64,000 nucleotides of DNA from Pegea sp. RAD2-039. Its lineage: Eukaryota > Chordata > Thaliacea > Salpida > Salpidae. The DNA is taken from contig JAQGEQ010000287.1 of assembly GCA_034620365.1 (NCBI GenBank), positions 496,001-560,000 of the forward strand, in the 5' to 3' direction. Shown piece by piece: positions 49,740 through 64,000 of the stretch. The position numbers and the translations under genes were made by a program. A model generated the notes under the pieces. It worked only from the letters and a program-made list of their open reading frames with translations, was not told where the DNA came from and ran no database searches. The stretch's first letter is position 1, and every line of letters begins with the position of its first letter.

Positions 49740-51860
49740 AGCTCGATGCTGTACGTTTTTACTCAAAAGTATGAAAACTGTTATTCATCGTCGATCCAAG
49801 CATGATTTTGTTAATTCAACAATCTTGAAAGCAATTGAAAAATAATAATAATCCTCATCGAGATCATGATTTTGCAGAATCAATTATGATATTTTTCTTT
49901 TTTTTATTGACAATACTTAAAGATGTGTCTTAGAAGGGTACATTAAGAGTACAACTTGATGTAAAAATGCAAGTAAAGTAGATTGTATCAAGAAATAAAA
50001 GCATTTCAAATAAATACTCTAGGCCGTAAAGGCAAAAAAAAGGATGAAAACTCTGAAGAACAATTTTAAAGATACTAAACTACAAATCTAAACTGTAGAA
50101 ATAGTTCAAAAGAGAGTGTTATCTTGCTAGTAGAAACCACAGTTTTAAATTAATTAAGCTGAAATTGCTACCTACTAGAATAAAAATGTTTTAGGATTTT
50201 TTCTTGTCACTCAGATAGAGCTCTTTTTGATTATTTATAAATTTAAGCATCAATCTCTTCAGCGTTTGTACAAATAAGATAGCCTTTCATTGTTTGATGA
50301 ATTTTGTAATTTGGAGGAAAATAGTATACTACAAGTTTCTTTGTCACGTACAATTAAGGCAAAGATTTTGAGTATGGAGATAGTAGAATCAAATTACTAA
50401 TATTTTCAATTTTGAGATGATATTTTTTAAAAGACTCAAAGAGACAAAAATCATAAATTTTTTGAATAAATAGTTTTACTTAAGTCCTTTTAACTTAATT
50501 ATTTTAGCAAATATATATTGTTTACAGACCTTTACAAGTGTTGATTGAAGATTCAAGCATCAAACTTTATTATTTAAAATAATTATTAATTCATAAATTT
50601 GCTTACATTAACTTTACGAAGAAATTGATTAATCTATTTCAAAAAGATTACCATTACGTTTTAAAAAGACTTTAATTGTAAATCAATTTTTGTTGAATAC
50701 CGAGTTTTGAACAAGTCTTTTCTAAACCTATATTACTAACAATTCATAAACAAATTAGTTTAACATTTTTTACTTCTTATCTTCAGTTAGATTTTTAAAA
50801 CACTATTGTTATTCTTTACTCTATAAGCTGTTATTTTATAAATTTTAAAGATAAAAGGTTTAATAATTCGAGATTAATGCTTTCAGAAATTTCTGTTTAC
50901 TTTATGTAGGTCTCTTTTAGGTTATAGGTAATTAGTTGTAATTTGATAATTTCTTATTTATCTATACTGGGATATATTTTTTTATTTTTAAGATTCTAAA
51001 AACTGTTTTTTACAAAATTTGTTACTATTTACTTAATCAGAGAGTAATTATTTGTGAATATTTTGCCTGACATTTTTTATACTGAGTTTTATGTCTGAAT
51101 AAAGACTATATAGGATTATTAATGATCAATATTTTATTTATAAAATTTATAACCTTATTTAAATATTTAAATTTATAACCTTATCATAACATTTATTTTT
51201 CAAGTTATTTTTTATGAATTTTGGTTTAATTTCTTGTATAGAAGAAACCCTAATTTAAATACAATTATTTTAGGTTCTTGAGATAATTTGATTATAATAT
51301 TTAGTTATGAATTTATTCACTATAAAAAGTTATATAAGTAGCTATAAACTTATATGAAAAGAAAACAAATGATCAATAGTTCAATAATGTTTTTTTATTT
51401 AATAAATTTTTTGTTATTTTAATAGTTTTAAATTAAATTATTACTGATTTTTGTTTTATAAAAAAGTTATTATTTGTTAAAATTAAATGAATTGTGAAAT
51501 ATAATAAAATATTTTGATTACTATTGTTTTAAGATATTTTTATGAAATTAGATATTTTTGTTACTGTTTTACATTAAACATCTGTTTCACATACATTATG
51601 TATATAGTATATATATTATAATGTAATATTATATATGACTTTCATTATCTATTTATTCAAACCAGTTTGAATTTTCTATTATAACTTTTATATTTTATTT
51701 ATTTTAATTAGATTATTATAAAAAATACTAACAAAATTATAAAACAATCTCTAATATTTATGTAGCTTATCATTTTTTCTATAGTGTATTTAAAAAATAC
51801 TTAATTAAAAAATTGTTTTTCTTGAAAGATCTACTAATTTTTGATTGAAATTATATAAAA
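49740..51860. other. AT-rich stretch, nothing seen
   Basis: Includes a palindromic TATATA tract around 51600-51640. No exon was found. Confidence 0.4.
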
Positions 51861-51872
51861 TCATTACTTTTT

Positions 51873-52651
51873 ATGATGGGTTGTCAAATTATGTCATTGA
51901 CAAAGGCTAAAATGCTTTTTGTTTTAAGTGTGTGGGGTGTGATTATGTTGGTAAGTCAAGTTATGAAAAAAAATGTTTTGATGATTTATACTTGTTATAT
52001 TATGTTTTCACAATTTTTGTTGAAATGTTTTTGTTTAGTATACAACCCACACATAAGTACTTCATTTATATATGTAAAGTTGATAGCTGTAAATCATAGT
52101 AATTTAACTTTTAAAAAAATGCAAAAGTTTTATAATTAAGTATCCTTAATCATTAAAATTTACTTTTAATTCACTGTTAATGCTTGCTTTCATGAAATAA
52201 ATTTGATTATTTGTTCTTTATTTATAGTTACTCCTTGGCGGTGCTTTCAAGTTAAGAGCTCCTGGTTTATATGATGATATCAACATCAATTTTAATGACT
52301 ATAATGTCTATTCTAAGTTAGTTTTGAACTGTTTTTATAAAGTTGATGAAATCATTTACTTTTAACATTTTTAAAGCTATATTCTTAATCTTTGAGAGTT
52401 CATACTCATGACCTTTTACTTTATAACAACCAGTTAAAAATATCTTAAAGTTAAGATGATGCTAACTTTTGTACTAACAACGTCATCTAAAAGGTTTTTT
52501 GTATTTCAGCAAAACTTTAGTTTATGAAGCTTATGATGTTTCAGCAAATAACTGTTTCATTACTGCTGGTATGTATATGTTCACACTCTTACTTTCTTTA
52601 TGGCAATGGAAAGTTGGTAACTCAATAGCAAATCGAACTATCATTCAGTAA
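51873..52651 (+). CDS. RNASEK: RNASEK, V-ATPase-associated two-helix membrane protein
   Basis: Called ribonuclease kappa. In animals it is a small membrane protein bound to the V-ATPase and needed for endosome acidification and endocytosis. Three exons join in frame into 102 residues (family 95-100): 51873-51950, 52228-52316, 52510-52651. Helix 1 is VLSVWGVIMLLLLGGAF, matching the family's AWGVIML. The middle loop is acidic and aromatic (YDDININFNDYN). NNCFITAGMYMFTLLLSLWQ is helix 2, matching NCFIAAG. Met1 and Met2 are both possible starts. AATAAA is at 52776. The fit in length, order and motifs is good. No close neighbour shares its pathway. Confidence 0.85.
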
Positions 52652-52775
52652 TATTAATAACTAATTGTTTCTATAATTGTCTATCATTGCATGTTTACTA
52701 ATTCAATCAAATCTATTTCCATCTTTTCGAATTGTTTATTTGGACTAAATTATTTGTTTCTCATTTTTCATTTCA

Positions 52776-52781
52776 AATAAA
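52776..52781 (+). terminator. poly(A) signal of RNASEK
   Basis: AATAAA 125 nt after the stop codon on the plus strand. Confidence 0.45.
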
Positions 52782-52799
52782 TAAAATATTCTGTTGGCA

Positions 52800-53300
52800 T
52801 TTTCATGCACGAAAAAGAACTTTCAAAGTTGATCTCATTTCTATTATAGTTATCAACATGTTTATTTAATAAATACGAAAGATTCACAGATTGCATCAAC
52901 TTTTTCACTTTTTTCTTAAGCATTTAATTAGAAATTTATTATTTGCAAAATAAACCATTTCACAATATGACCTTGGTACAAAGTTCAAACCTGTTAAAGC
53001 ATAAGCAGTTTCAATTACACTCTCAGCAATAAAACCACAATTAAATCCATAAAAGGGTATTAATCAGTGAATCAGTTAAAAAACATAAAATATTTTCAAA
53101 AGTATTAAAAAGAATTATGAATTGTATTTGTATGAATCTTTTTTGGTTTATTTACTTCTAGAAATTTTGGTTTTTATTTTTAAGCCATTAGAAAAGTAAA
53201 AGAAAAATGAATTTTTATCATACACAGTATTGGAAATCAAAGAAGACAGGTTTTCAGTTTCAGTTTTCGAAGAAAATTATGATTAGTTTGAAAATTTTTT
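52800..53300. other. AT-rich stretch between convergent genes
   Basis: No gene was seen between RNASEK and the distal alternative exon of the Ig gene. Confidence 0.4.
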
Positions 53301-56300
53301 TTACCAAAGTTGATATATGAAGAAAATAAACCACAAAATGTTGCAAGAAGTATTCTCTTTGATATTATTTGAGGAGCCTGTGAAACAATTTAATGTCAAT
53401 CATGGTTACAAAAATGATTTGTTTATGAAACAACATTCTTGTTTGTGTTATTATTAACTAGTATCTCATAAAACTTATATAATCACCTTACTCAGAGGAG
53501 ATGTTAAAGCTAGTGTTGAGTTATTTTATTTCTTATCATATGAGGTTTTGCAGTTATATTCTAATGTCCTAGTAACTTTTGGTGGTAGTTTACTCGACAG
53601 ATAATAAAGTTTATCAATCCCAAAATTTTAAATTAAATAACTATTTTCAAATTAACTTGAAATATTGCAACAACCTCTTGATTACAAGCTACTGAAATCA
53701 AATCATACAATTGATGGGTAGTAAGAAATGGTTAAACAATTGACAAGGTGAAATTACCTCCTAAATGTCTTTGAGTTTTTTTGATAAAGTACTAAAAGAT
53801 TATTTTATTTCAATTGCTGTAAGTTTTTCGTAAGAAGAATATCATTTAAGACTGTCATTATTATATTAGATAGATTTATAAGTAAATTTTTAAATAAAGT
53901 AGTTTTATCTAACATTAAAAGTATTTATTCTAATTGCACAAGATTTAAAAATTTTTGAAAATAAACAAAATATTAAATAGAATTTGTTTAAGCCATTCAC
54001 TTTATCAAACATGACTTGAAATGTTTCTTTGGAAACTATTTATTTCTAAGACCTTTAAAGCAACACAGACTAGCATTATTAAGTAGTAAGGGGATGTAGC
54101 ATTTAAAAAGCAGCTATTTTTTTGATACTTTAAAGTGTATGAAGCAAAAACCATATCAAAATTTTACAGGCAAAACAGTTCTGAAAAATTAGTAATTTTC
54201 CTTAAACCCATTTCGTATGATAAAAGTAGGTATTGTCATAATTGATTAATAAATAGCTTGCTTAAATCATAAATATTTTAGAAAGAAACTTGATTTCTGA
54301 TAAAATATTCACCTCTTAAATCTATGTTAGCATCTCGTAAAACTTCAGATTCAACAGACTCTATTTTAGAAGATGTAGAGATAACTGTGGAATAAATAAA
54401 TTTAGAAAAAGGTTTTTTATGCTTTTATCAGCATAAACTTCAAAATTTAATTATAAAAATATCTTATTTAGTTAATTTATTAATTCTTGTTTTAAGAACA
54501 ATAATAGCTAAAAGAAAAAGATTGACTAGTTATCAAATCGAGTGTAGAAGAAAACTTCTGCACAAGCAAAAAATGTTTAAGGTATTTGTAGAATTTAAAG
54601 ATTTTTATAATTATTATAAATTTATGTTCATCTGTTCTTAATAATCTACAAGATGTGACTAAAAATAAATGAGTGAAATTCCTAAGACAGCAGTAAAGTA
54701 AGATGAGTGATAAAATGGCTTTGAATTAATACGACAGACTGATTAATTTATCAGCTGATGTAGCCTCATTCAAACAATTTTTTTCTTATTACATTATTAC
54801 TAAACTATTTCAACAATCTCAGAAACTACAAAAGTGGCTTAATAAAAGTGATAAAGATAATAAAAACAAGCCTGTTTGAAGTTGAGATTTTTTCGTTTGT
54901 TCTTCAATTGCTTTTGTTGTTACTTCGGGTTTTAATTTATGTGGGAAATATTTTTGAACTACATCAGAAGCCACTGTGGAAATTGTTTCTTGAAATCTCG
55001 TTGTTGTTGTCACCTTTGTTTCATTTATTCTTTTCTTGTTTACTAAATAATAATAAATATATTTATATTCAAAAAAACTGTGGCACATTAACTATTAGAT
55101 ATCTCTTAGATATTAAGAGTTGACAAAATACTAAAACATAGATAAGATGTTAAACATAGCGGCTCTTCAGGAAGACACCACAACCGAACGTTTTGAGGAA
55201 CCAGAAAAAGACTTCAAAAACGAAATAAAAGCTTATATGTTATTTTTATCATTAATTTTATAAAACTACTTGATTATTAAAGTTAGAGCCTTGGAAAGTT
55301 TTAGAGCTAATTATGCCTTCTTATGTTTCTTAACTCATTGCAAACCTGAGTGAGTAGCATGGGAAACATGGTTAAGTTTCATATATTTAGGATTCGCTTA
55401 TACTGATTAATGACTGAGAACAACTGGTTTAAATATTACAGCGCATAATATAAACTAAGAGTTCCAGTATATGTTTTTTTAGATATTATAGGCATTCAAT
55501 TACTTTCAATAAACTTTTCAATAAATTTTTTGTTAAACATCACGCCAATATACATCTTTAAAAACTCGGCATTTTAAAACGATTTAGATTCTATTTTAAT
55601 CTTGAGGTTTTATTCTGAATATTCAAACTCACAATTTTCTTCATCTTTGGGACATATTAAATTAATCAAAGGAGCCTCTTCTATTGTCCAGTGCTTAAAT
55701 ACATTTACATTTGGGTCATTTCGCTCATCACTATCGCTCGCCCTGCATTGATAGACTGCCTCTTTTGACTTGTCTGCATTTCGTAGCATCAAAGTACTTC
55801 GAACTACATACAAAACCTGCAAAATTTTAAAATTTTAAACTTGTTAAAAGTAGTTAAAACATAGAAAATGTTACTCAAACTAAAAGCCAAAAATTCTTAA
55901 CCTTATAAAGAAAACTCTTTTGGTATAGTGAATGCATTTAGTGAATGTTATGTTTAGCACTGATGAAATAAATATTGTCAGCTTAAAAATTATATACTAT
56001 AGTTATTGTTATTAGAGGCATATTCAACAATACTTTTAAAATATTAAGAAATAAAAGTTAGAATAACAGTATTATCTTGAATACAAATGGGCTTTTATGT
56101 TTGTCATGATCTAAAAAAGATAGAAGTTTAAAACACTTAAAAAGTTATTTATAATTAAAACACCACATAAGCACTTAGCTCGTTCTAGAAAAAACATAGC
56201 AATAGTTTATTTATTGTTAAAAGATTGTTAAGATCAAATTGATAATCAATGAAATTATTGTACTAATAGTTTCTATGATTAATTATCAAATCAACTGTCA

Positions 56301-57890
56301 ATAGTATAATCATTCTAATGTTACAGATATCATCATAATGTTTGACAATAAAGTACTGTAAGTATTTGTAACGGAATTTAATTATAAATAACTATTCAAT
56401 TCGATTATTACAACTTAGAAGTACTTTATTATTCAACAAGTTTGTGAAACAACAAACTAACCACTTAAGCTTCGTTGCATAGTTTCCCAGAATTTTAAAA
56501 ATAAAAACATATCCTAAAATAATTTTTAAAGAATTGAATATCAAACAAAAAAGTTCATATGTACATTAAATTTTGTTAACTTTCTTATTAAATTAAGTTA
56601 TATTATATATTAAAGAAAATAGATTCAGTTTTAATTTCAACTTTCTTAAATTTTATAGGATTAGAATGAATGGCAAATGAAAAAGTAATAAATAGGAAAC
56701 TAGCAGTCAAAGAACAACTGATGCTTAGGATAATTGAAAACAATTAATATTTACTACCAACAATATAACACATAATTAAAACTACTTCAATTGTCTATAA
56801 CCTTAACTAGACATAATCGCATAATTCCATTTCAAAGTTTGAAAGCAAATTAGTTTGAATTTTTATGTTAATAAGTTAAAATGAAAATTATTAAGAAGTT
56901 GATGAGCTTTATGTAAAAGCATTCCCATGATTACAAAATAACTTTTTACTCTGAAAATCACTTGTGTGTCTTTCTTATAGAAACATTTTCGAAGAAGGTA
57001 TGTTACTAAATTCAAATTATTTAAAATCTACCTCAACATGAACTTCAACACCTTCAGATGGTCGATGATGCAGTTTCTTTAACTTTGGAATTGCCAAAAC
57101 ATCTTCTTCTAGGATTTGTTTTGACCACCATTGAACTTCGGGTATTGATGAAGAATCAAAGTTCTAATCACAATTGTAAGAATTGAATTTTTTAATTCTT
57201 CAAACTTTCAAAATGAATCTTAATCAAATAATCAAAATTTTCTTTTCAATTTAAGTACTAAACAGTGGATTATTCAAAACATTAGTTTACAAATGTAGGC
57301 TTAATATGTAATAGTTTTTAAAACGTTTGTTCGTTTGTTGTAGCGAGATGTCAAAAGTTACAAAAATGTTTAAAAAAAACAACAAAATAAATAAAAATTA
57401 TACAAACAATTTTTTTATTTATACTTTCTCAAAAAATCTTATCTTATCAGAGAATATTTATAAAATGAATCAAAATATTTTTACTTTAATTTCTGACTTT
57501 GACTTCACTATGCACGTCATACTTATATCATCTCCACATCTTGATCCAATAACATCATCAGGTCTTTGTAAGATTTCAGCTTTTCTAAAAGTACTTCCTG
57601 AAAATAATTGAAACAATTTTTGAAAAGACAAATTAAACAATTTTTTTTGAACATTTTGTAAAAAGCTTATAGTAAAAAAAGTCAATTAGTAAGTAAAATT
57701 AAAAAAATATTTTTTAAAGTTGGTTTCACCGAATAACTTGAACAAGAATAATTTAAAAGCAAAACTGTCATCATGAAATAAAGTTATACTATAAAACTAT
57801 ATATAGAAGAATCTAGAATTTACCTTCTGCAAATATAAGTTGAATAGATAAAATGATAATAGAGAATTGACAGAGTACTAGATTTTCCAT
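53301..57890 (-). CDS. secreted or surface protein with one Ig domain, alternative C-termini
   Basis: Shared exons: 57824-57890 (ATG at 57890; signal peptide with core FSIIILSIQLIFA), 57485-57597, 57032-57163, and the exon starting at 55816. Together they form one Ig-like domain: Cys in ISMTC, Trp in PEVQWW, then EAVYQC. Reading on to TAA at 55610 gives a 172-residue secreted form. A GTGAGT donor inside that exon (exon end 55633) joins in frame to 54819-55042, giving 239 residues that end in a hydrophobic tail (LQTGLFLLSLSLLL). It can instead join 54313-54384 plus 53301-53377, giving 214 residues ending CNILWFIFFIYQLW. Both tails look like GPI or membrane anchors. The Ig part is well supported. 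The choice of ends is inference. No specific family is assigned. Confidence 0.6.
53458..53604 (+). other. unassigned open frame
   Basis: Forty-eight codons without a stop on the plus strand (includes RGDVKASVELFYFLSYEVL). It is opposite the last intron of the Ig gene, has no ATG and no clear splice partners, and may be chance. Confidence 0.15.
55147..55263 (+). other. short ORF in an Ig-gene intron (opposite strand)
   Basis: ATG to TAA, 38 residues, starting MLNIAALQEDTTTERF and acidic, in a patch with more G+C than the intron. It could be a chance frame, a tiny gene or a lost exon. Confidence 0.15.
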
Positions 57891-57899
57891 TTTAGAGTC

Positions 57900-60640
57900 T
57901 TAAATTTGTAATTTAAAATAAAGCTTAAATAAATAACTGAAAAATCACAGCTACAATTAATAAGAAAATATTACTTTGATGTTTATTTAAACCTATTTTG
58001 TCAACGTATTTATAAGATTTATTGACTTTGAGGTATACCATTTTTATTCAATATTATTTACTGCAACGATTTGTAGTTTATTTGAAATTATTTGAAATTT
58101 TACAGTTTTTAAAATCTATTATCATAAAAGGTTCATAAATTGATTTTTATTAAAAAGTAAAACATATAATTTAGTTATAAATTCACTATTTATTAAACAT
58201 TTTTTTATTAAAATATATCGATACTTATCAATCTTAATTGGTTATGAAAGAAATATATAATTGCAAACACACTAAGTTTTCGTAATAAAATTCGTAACAA
58301 ACGTTTTTGCTTTGAAAAAGTTTCTAAAAACCAAAAAAATTTGCAAAAATCTATTTTCACAAAACCTCAACACGAAAATGAGCAGATATAGAAATCATAT
58401 AGCTACTTTTATAACTAACACAGCTGTCTAGAGAATTCCCTAAAGATTTTATCAATTAATAAAAGAAAACTCAGAAGTTACATTAAGCATTAGTCATTTT
58501 CTAAGAATGTTTTCAGGAAAAATTTCAGTTTTTTTTAAACAATTTTCAGAAGCAATACACATTTATGTTTCAACAAAATTCTTCTTCCAAAGTTATTATT
58601 TGCAAGGTTAAGTTATCATCAAATCAACGTTCGATATTAACGTATTTCTATATACAATGTTTTTAAAGTACCAATAATTTACATTTGCGAACAAAATTAC
58701 GTTATTAATTGTCTGATGCACATGAAAATATGAGATACTTTCCAATGATTTACAGTGTACCAGCTGTTTGTTAGCTAAGCATAGAACAGGTAATCACCAA
58801 ATAAAAACGCTCTTGTTGAAATATAACCATAACTAACTTTTAACTACCTATTTAAAAAATACATTTTAAGAAGTCATTATTATTATCTCTGTTTTATGAT
58901 TAAAGTTTTTTTTTTCATTTCTATTAGCTAGTGATCACATAGTGATAAACATGCTTTAATGATAACATTGTTTTCAGAAAATTGTTTTTCTTGCAATTAT
59001 ATATTCATAGTTTTAGTGGTAATAATCTTCCCGAATAAATAAATGATATAAATATATATAAATAAATAGTAATATAAATGTGTATTCATTTATATCTAAT
59101 TATTAATCCTATATTTTTTCAAACATCAAATTACTAATTTCAGTTGCCGGTGTTGAAACCGAAATATCAGCTGATTTAAAAATGGATTTCATCTATACAG
59201 CTTAGCCACTTTACAAGATTTCTAGGAATTAAATTTAGTGATAAATTGTTGAATACGCCTGGTTGAAAGTATATACTATTATTATTGATCAATATACATA
59301 TATACTCATATACTTATGTGCTAAAAGATGTAAAAAGTTAAAATGAAAAGCTTGAGCTCGATAAAAAGTATATTTTTTTGCAATAAGCATTTAATTAAAA
59401 TTAATAATAATTTGATTTATAATAAAAATTTGTAATAATGATTTCAAGAGTTGAACTGAAAAAAGTTATCCTTTTTGTAGATTAGACTTAAGCTGATCTC
59501 GTAAGATAACTTTGACTATCTCTGGTGGTGTATGTTTACTGATTTACACGATTCCAAATCTCTCTATATTGTAAAGAAGTAAAAGCCTTATGACTTAAAA
59601 TTAGTCAAGAAAATTTTAAGCTTTGTTCAAATAAAATGAATGAATATTGTATAACCTTTTTTCAGTAAACTTTAAATGATACACAAAAACTGTTATTTGT
59701 TTACTAAACTCTTCTTGCATTTGGAAGCGAGAAAAACTTTGATTTGTAATACCTCATAAATTACGATTATGTATAGAAAGGCTAATTAAACCGGTTCAGT
59801 AGCTTGACCAGTATAAATAGTTCAGTAAGCAACATCAGACTGACACTTCTTAGATAAATCTTACATTTAGTGATTGAAGACGTGAAAGAATTATCAGCAA
59901 AAGTTTTGATGGTAGCATGTAATCTTTCAAAACTTATCAAATTCTAATTAAGTTTGACTTACTGAACAGTTAATTGAACACAGATTAATTATTAACTATT
60001 TTTTAAAGTAAAATTTATTATAATATTTGCTTTTTACTCGTTTCAGAAACCACTGAGCTAATATTTCACTTTATTCATCTCATGAAAGAACTTTTATTCA
60101 GTACAAGAGTGAGTTTTGAATTTCGGCAATTTTTTCTTAATGAGTTTTTTTTTTTAACAATTCAGTCAGATTTATGTAGAAGCAGTTAGTAAAAATTATA
60201 CAAATGTAATTTGTATAATTTCAAAGGAAAAGTAAAATCTAGATTACTGCTGTAATATGATTAGTCTTGTTCAAGTAATCAAACATTAATAATTTCACAT
60301 ACCCATATATGGTAAGGTTTTATTGTTTGTATTACTATCAAAAAAGTTTGGTTAAATAATCGTTTTTCTAAAAGTCAATAACATATTAAACAAACTTTAC
60401 CTTAAATAGCAAATGCTACTACAAGTAAACATTGAAACAATTATATATATAACTTCACAAAACTTAAAATTTCAGTTTAGCGTTTCGAAGTTAATGTTGT
60501 ATCGTCATATCAATTCAACTTAACCAATCTTAATTTGTGTAGTTATTTGTATAATAGGAATATTATTTTAAATTATTTCAAAAATTAGGATTATCTAAAT
60601 TCTAATATTGTTGTATAAATAAATTATACAAATTTAAAAG
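57900..60640. other. AT-rich stretch between divergent genes
   Basis: Should hold the promoters of the Ig gene (minus) and the esterase (plus). One exon-like piece lies at 59144-59205 (plus): after CAG it reads AGVETEISADLKMDFIYTA and stops. It has no partner exon. Otherwise nothing was seen. Confidence 0.35.
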
Positions 60641-60670
60641 TATTCTTTTATTTAGATTTAATAAACTATA

Positions 60671-62972
<2,302 letters not shown>

Positions 62973-63109
62973 TAATCTACTATAGCTTTCATTATTAATG
63001 AATTGTACAATTTTTCAAATGATTTTTTTGTGTTAAAATCTTCAATCTTTATTTAAAATATTTATAAAGAACTTCAATTATTATTCACTGCAAATAATTT
63101 TTACAAAAC

Positions 63110-63115
63110 AATAAA
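63110..63115 (+). terminator. possible poly(A) signal of the esterase
   Basis: AATAAA 138 nt after the esterase stop. Weaker variants are closer. Confidence 0.35.
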
Positions 63116-63373
63116 AGATTTTGATAAGATTACAAAAAATGACAAAAATAGTTTGGCAACAATAAAAAAAGGAAGTTCTGTGCAAAAATTAAATCAAAAA
63201 GTTAAAATAGATGCAGCAAAACGTCAAATGAAAGTTGTTAACTCTATACAAGATATACAATAAGGATGAGGATTGAAGAACAGATTATAAAATGAGTAAA
63301 AAAATATTAATGTGTTTCGAGACTAGTAAAAACATGATTATAAAAAGAAGATTAAAAAGATGTCAACTTAAAA

Positions 63374-64000
63374 TCAAATCAAATTATCAGTAACATCATC
63401 TTGACACATCAATTTGTCAGCTTCATCGGATTCCTCTTCTGTTTCAAAAGATAATTCCTTAATGACGTTCATTCTTTCAACAACACAACCAGCTGTTATT
63501 CTTTCTTCTGCAATATATTCCCACATCTCTGGAAGGATTCGACACAAACGAGACATCCCCTGTTAGATGAAGATTTATTTGAAGATCTGCCTGATCAGCA
63601 TTCACATATACCTCGTGCTTTTGCCAACTTGCTTTTATTTCTGGTTGTTTTCTATTCTTACAAACGAGCATCAACACTTGATTCTTGTTTGGAAACTCAT
63701 TTATATGATCAGCAAAAACTGGTTTATACGGAGAAGCCATTCCTATGGCAAAGATAGAAAGTTAGATAATCATTATAAGAGATGTTAGAGTAAACCTGGG
63801 ACTGCATTACAGCAGTTCATCATCTCCCACATCACCAACGCCATCGCGTAAACATCAACTCTTTTGAAAGATTCAGGATCAAATAAGTTAACTAAACGCT
63901 CCAATAACTCAGGAGCCATATATCTAGAGGTTCCAACTTGCCCTAGTAACAATCAATGAGTGACATGGACAGCGAATTGTCCATTTATCTACCTGCATTT
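63374..64000 (-). CDS. TGF-beta superfamily type II receptor kinase (3' part)
   Basis: A membrane serine/threonine kinase that binds BMP/activin/TGF-beta-type ligands and activates type I receptors. Only the last four exons lie here: from 63993 beyond the window edge, 63796-63942, 63612-63742 and 63374-63559, all in frame. Visible are the activation-segment end and APE motif ([14 protein letters not shown]), subdomain IX ([13 protein letters not shown]), CNAVPG, then WQKHEGMSRLC and [12 protein letters not shown], which are typical of type II receptors. The tail after the kinase is short and acidic, so it is not the long-tailed BMPR2 form. TGFBR2-like and ACVR2-like residues are mixed, so the subtype is left open. 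Confidence 0.9.

Noticed and set aside
51590-51645. TATATA palindrome as a promoter or origin
   Set aside because: Such runs are expected at this AT content. It lies about 230 bp before RNASEK with no other support.
54848-55123. Plus-strand frame of 91 codons
   Set aside because: Antisense to the anchored tail exon of the Ig gene. Its Leu-rich content comes from the reverse of Lys/Gln codons.

Overview
The window is animal (metazoan) nuclear DNA. It is very AT-rich (roughly three quarters A+T by eye), and its genes are split by GT-AG introns from about 45 bp to several kb. The protein families are animal ones: a bicarbonate transporter with a PDZ tail, a TGF-beta type II receptor, a pancreatic-type lipase with a PLAT domain, GET4, TMCO1, PTCD1 and RNASEK. 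The standard genetic code fits every model. I cannot name the species. An AT-rich invertebrate is the safest reading.

Layout. 0-5.3 kb: AT-rich sequence holding two small unrecognised gene candidates, one on each strand, meeting tail to tail near 2.8 kb. 5.8-12.6 kb: mostly empty, with several GC-raised, coding-like islands that look like broken genes or old mobile elements. 12.8-14 kb: a minus-strand gene for a possible divergent bZIP protein. 15.6-18.3 kb: a complete secreted lipase (plus). 19.2-19.7 kb: a minus-strand single-pass membrane protein with three tyrosine motifs of SH2-ligand type. 20.1-24.0 kb: mitochondrial PTCD1 (minus, 14 exons). 25.4-26.5 kb: a small unknown minus-strand gene candidate. 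27.8-30.6 kb: an intronless GET4 followed 273 bp later by TMCO1, both plus. 35.7-46.6 kb: an SLC4 sodium/bicarbonate transporter (minus, 26 coding exons). 51.9-52.7 kb: RNASEK (plus). 53.3-57.9 kb: a secreted or surface single-Ig protein (minus) with alternative C-terminal exons. 60.7-63.0 kb: a carboxylesterase (plus). 63.4-64 kb: the 3' end of a TGF-beta type II receptor kinase (minus), running off the window.

How the genes relate. GET4 and TMCO1 both act in inserting proteins into the ER membrane and are close enough to share transcription. The other neighbours show no shared pathway. Several genes have a T-rich tract plus AG just before the ATG with no visible upstream exon. This would fit 5'-UTR introns or spliced-leader trans-splicing. 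All exon models were built by hand from reading frame, splice sites and family knowledge. For the named genes every exon joins in frame. The candidates labelled unknown rest on frame and splice fit alone.
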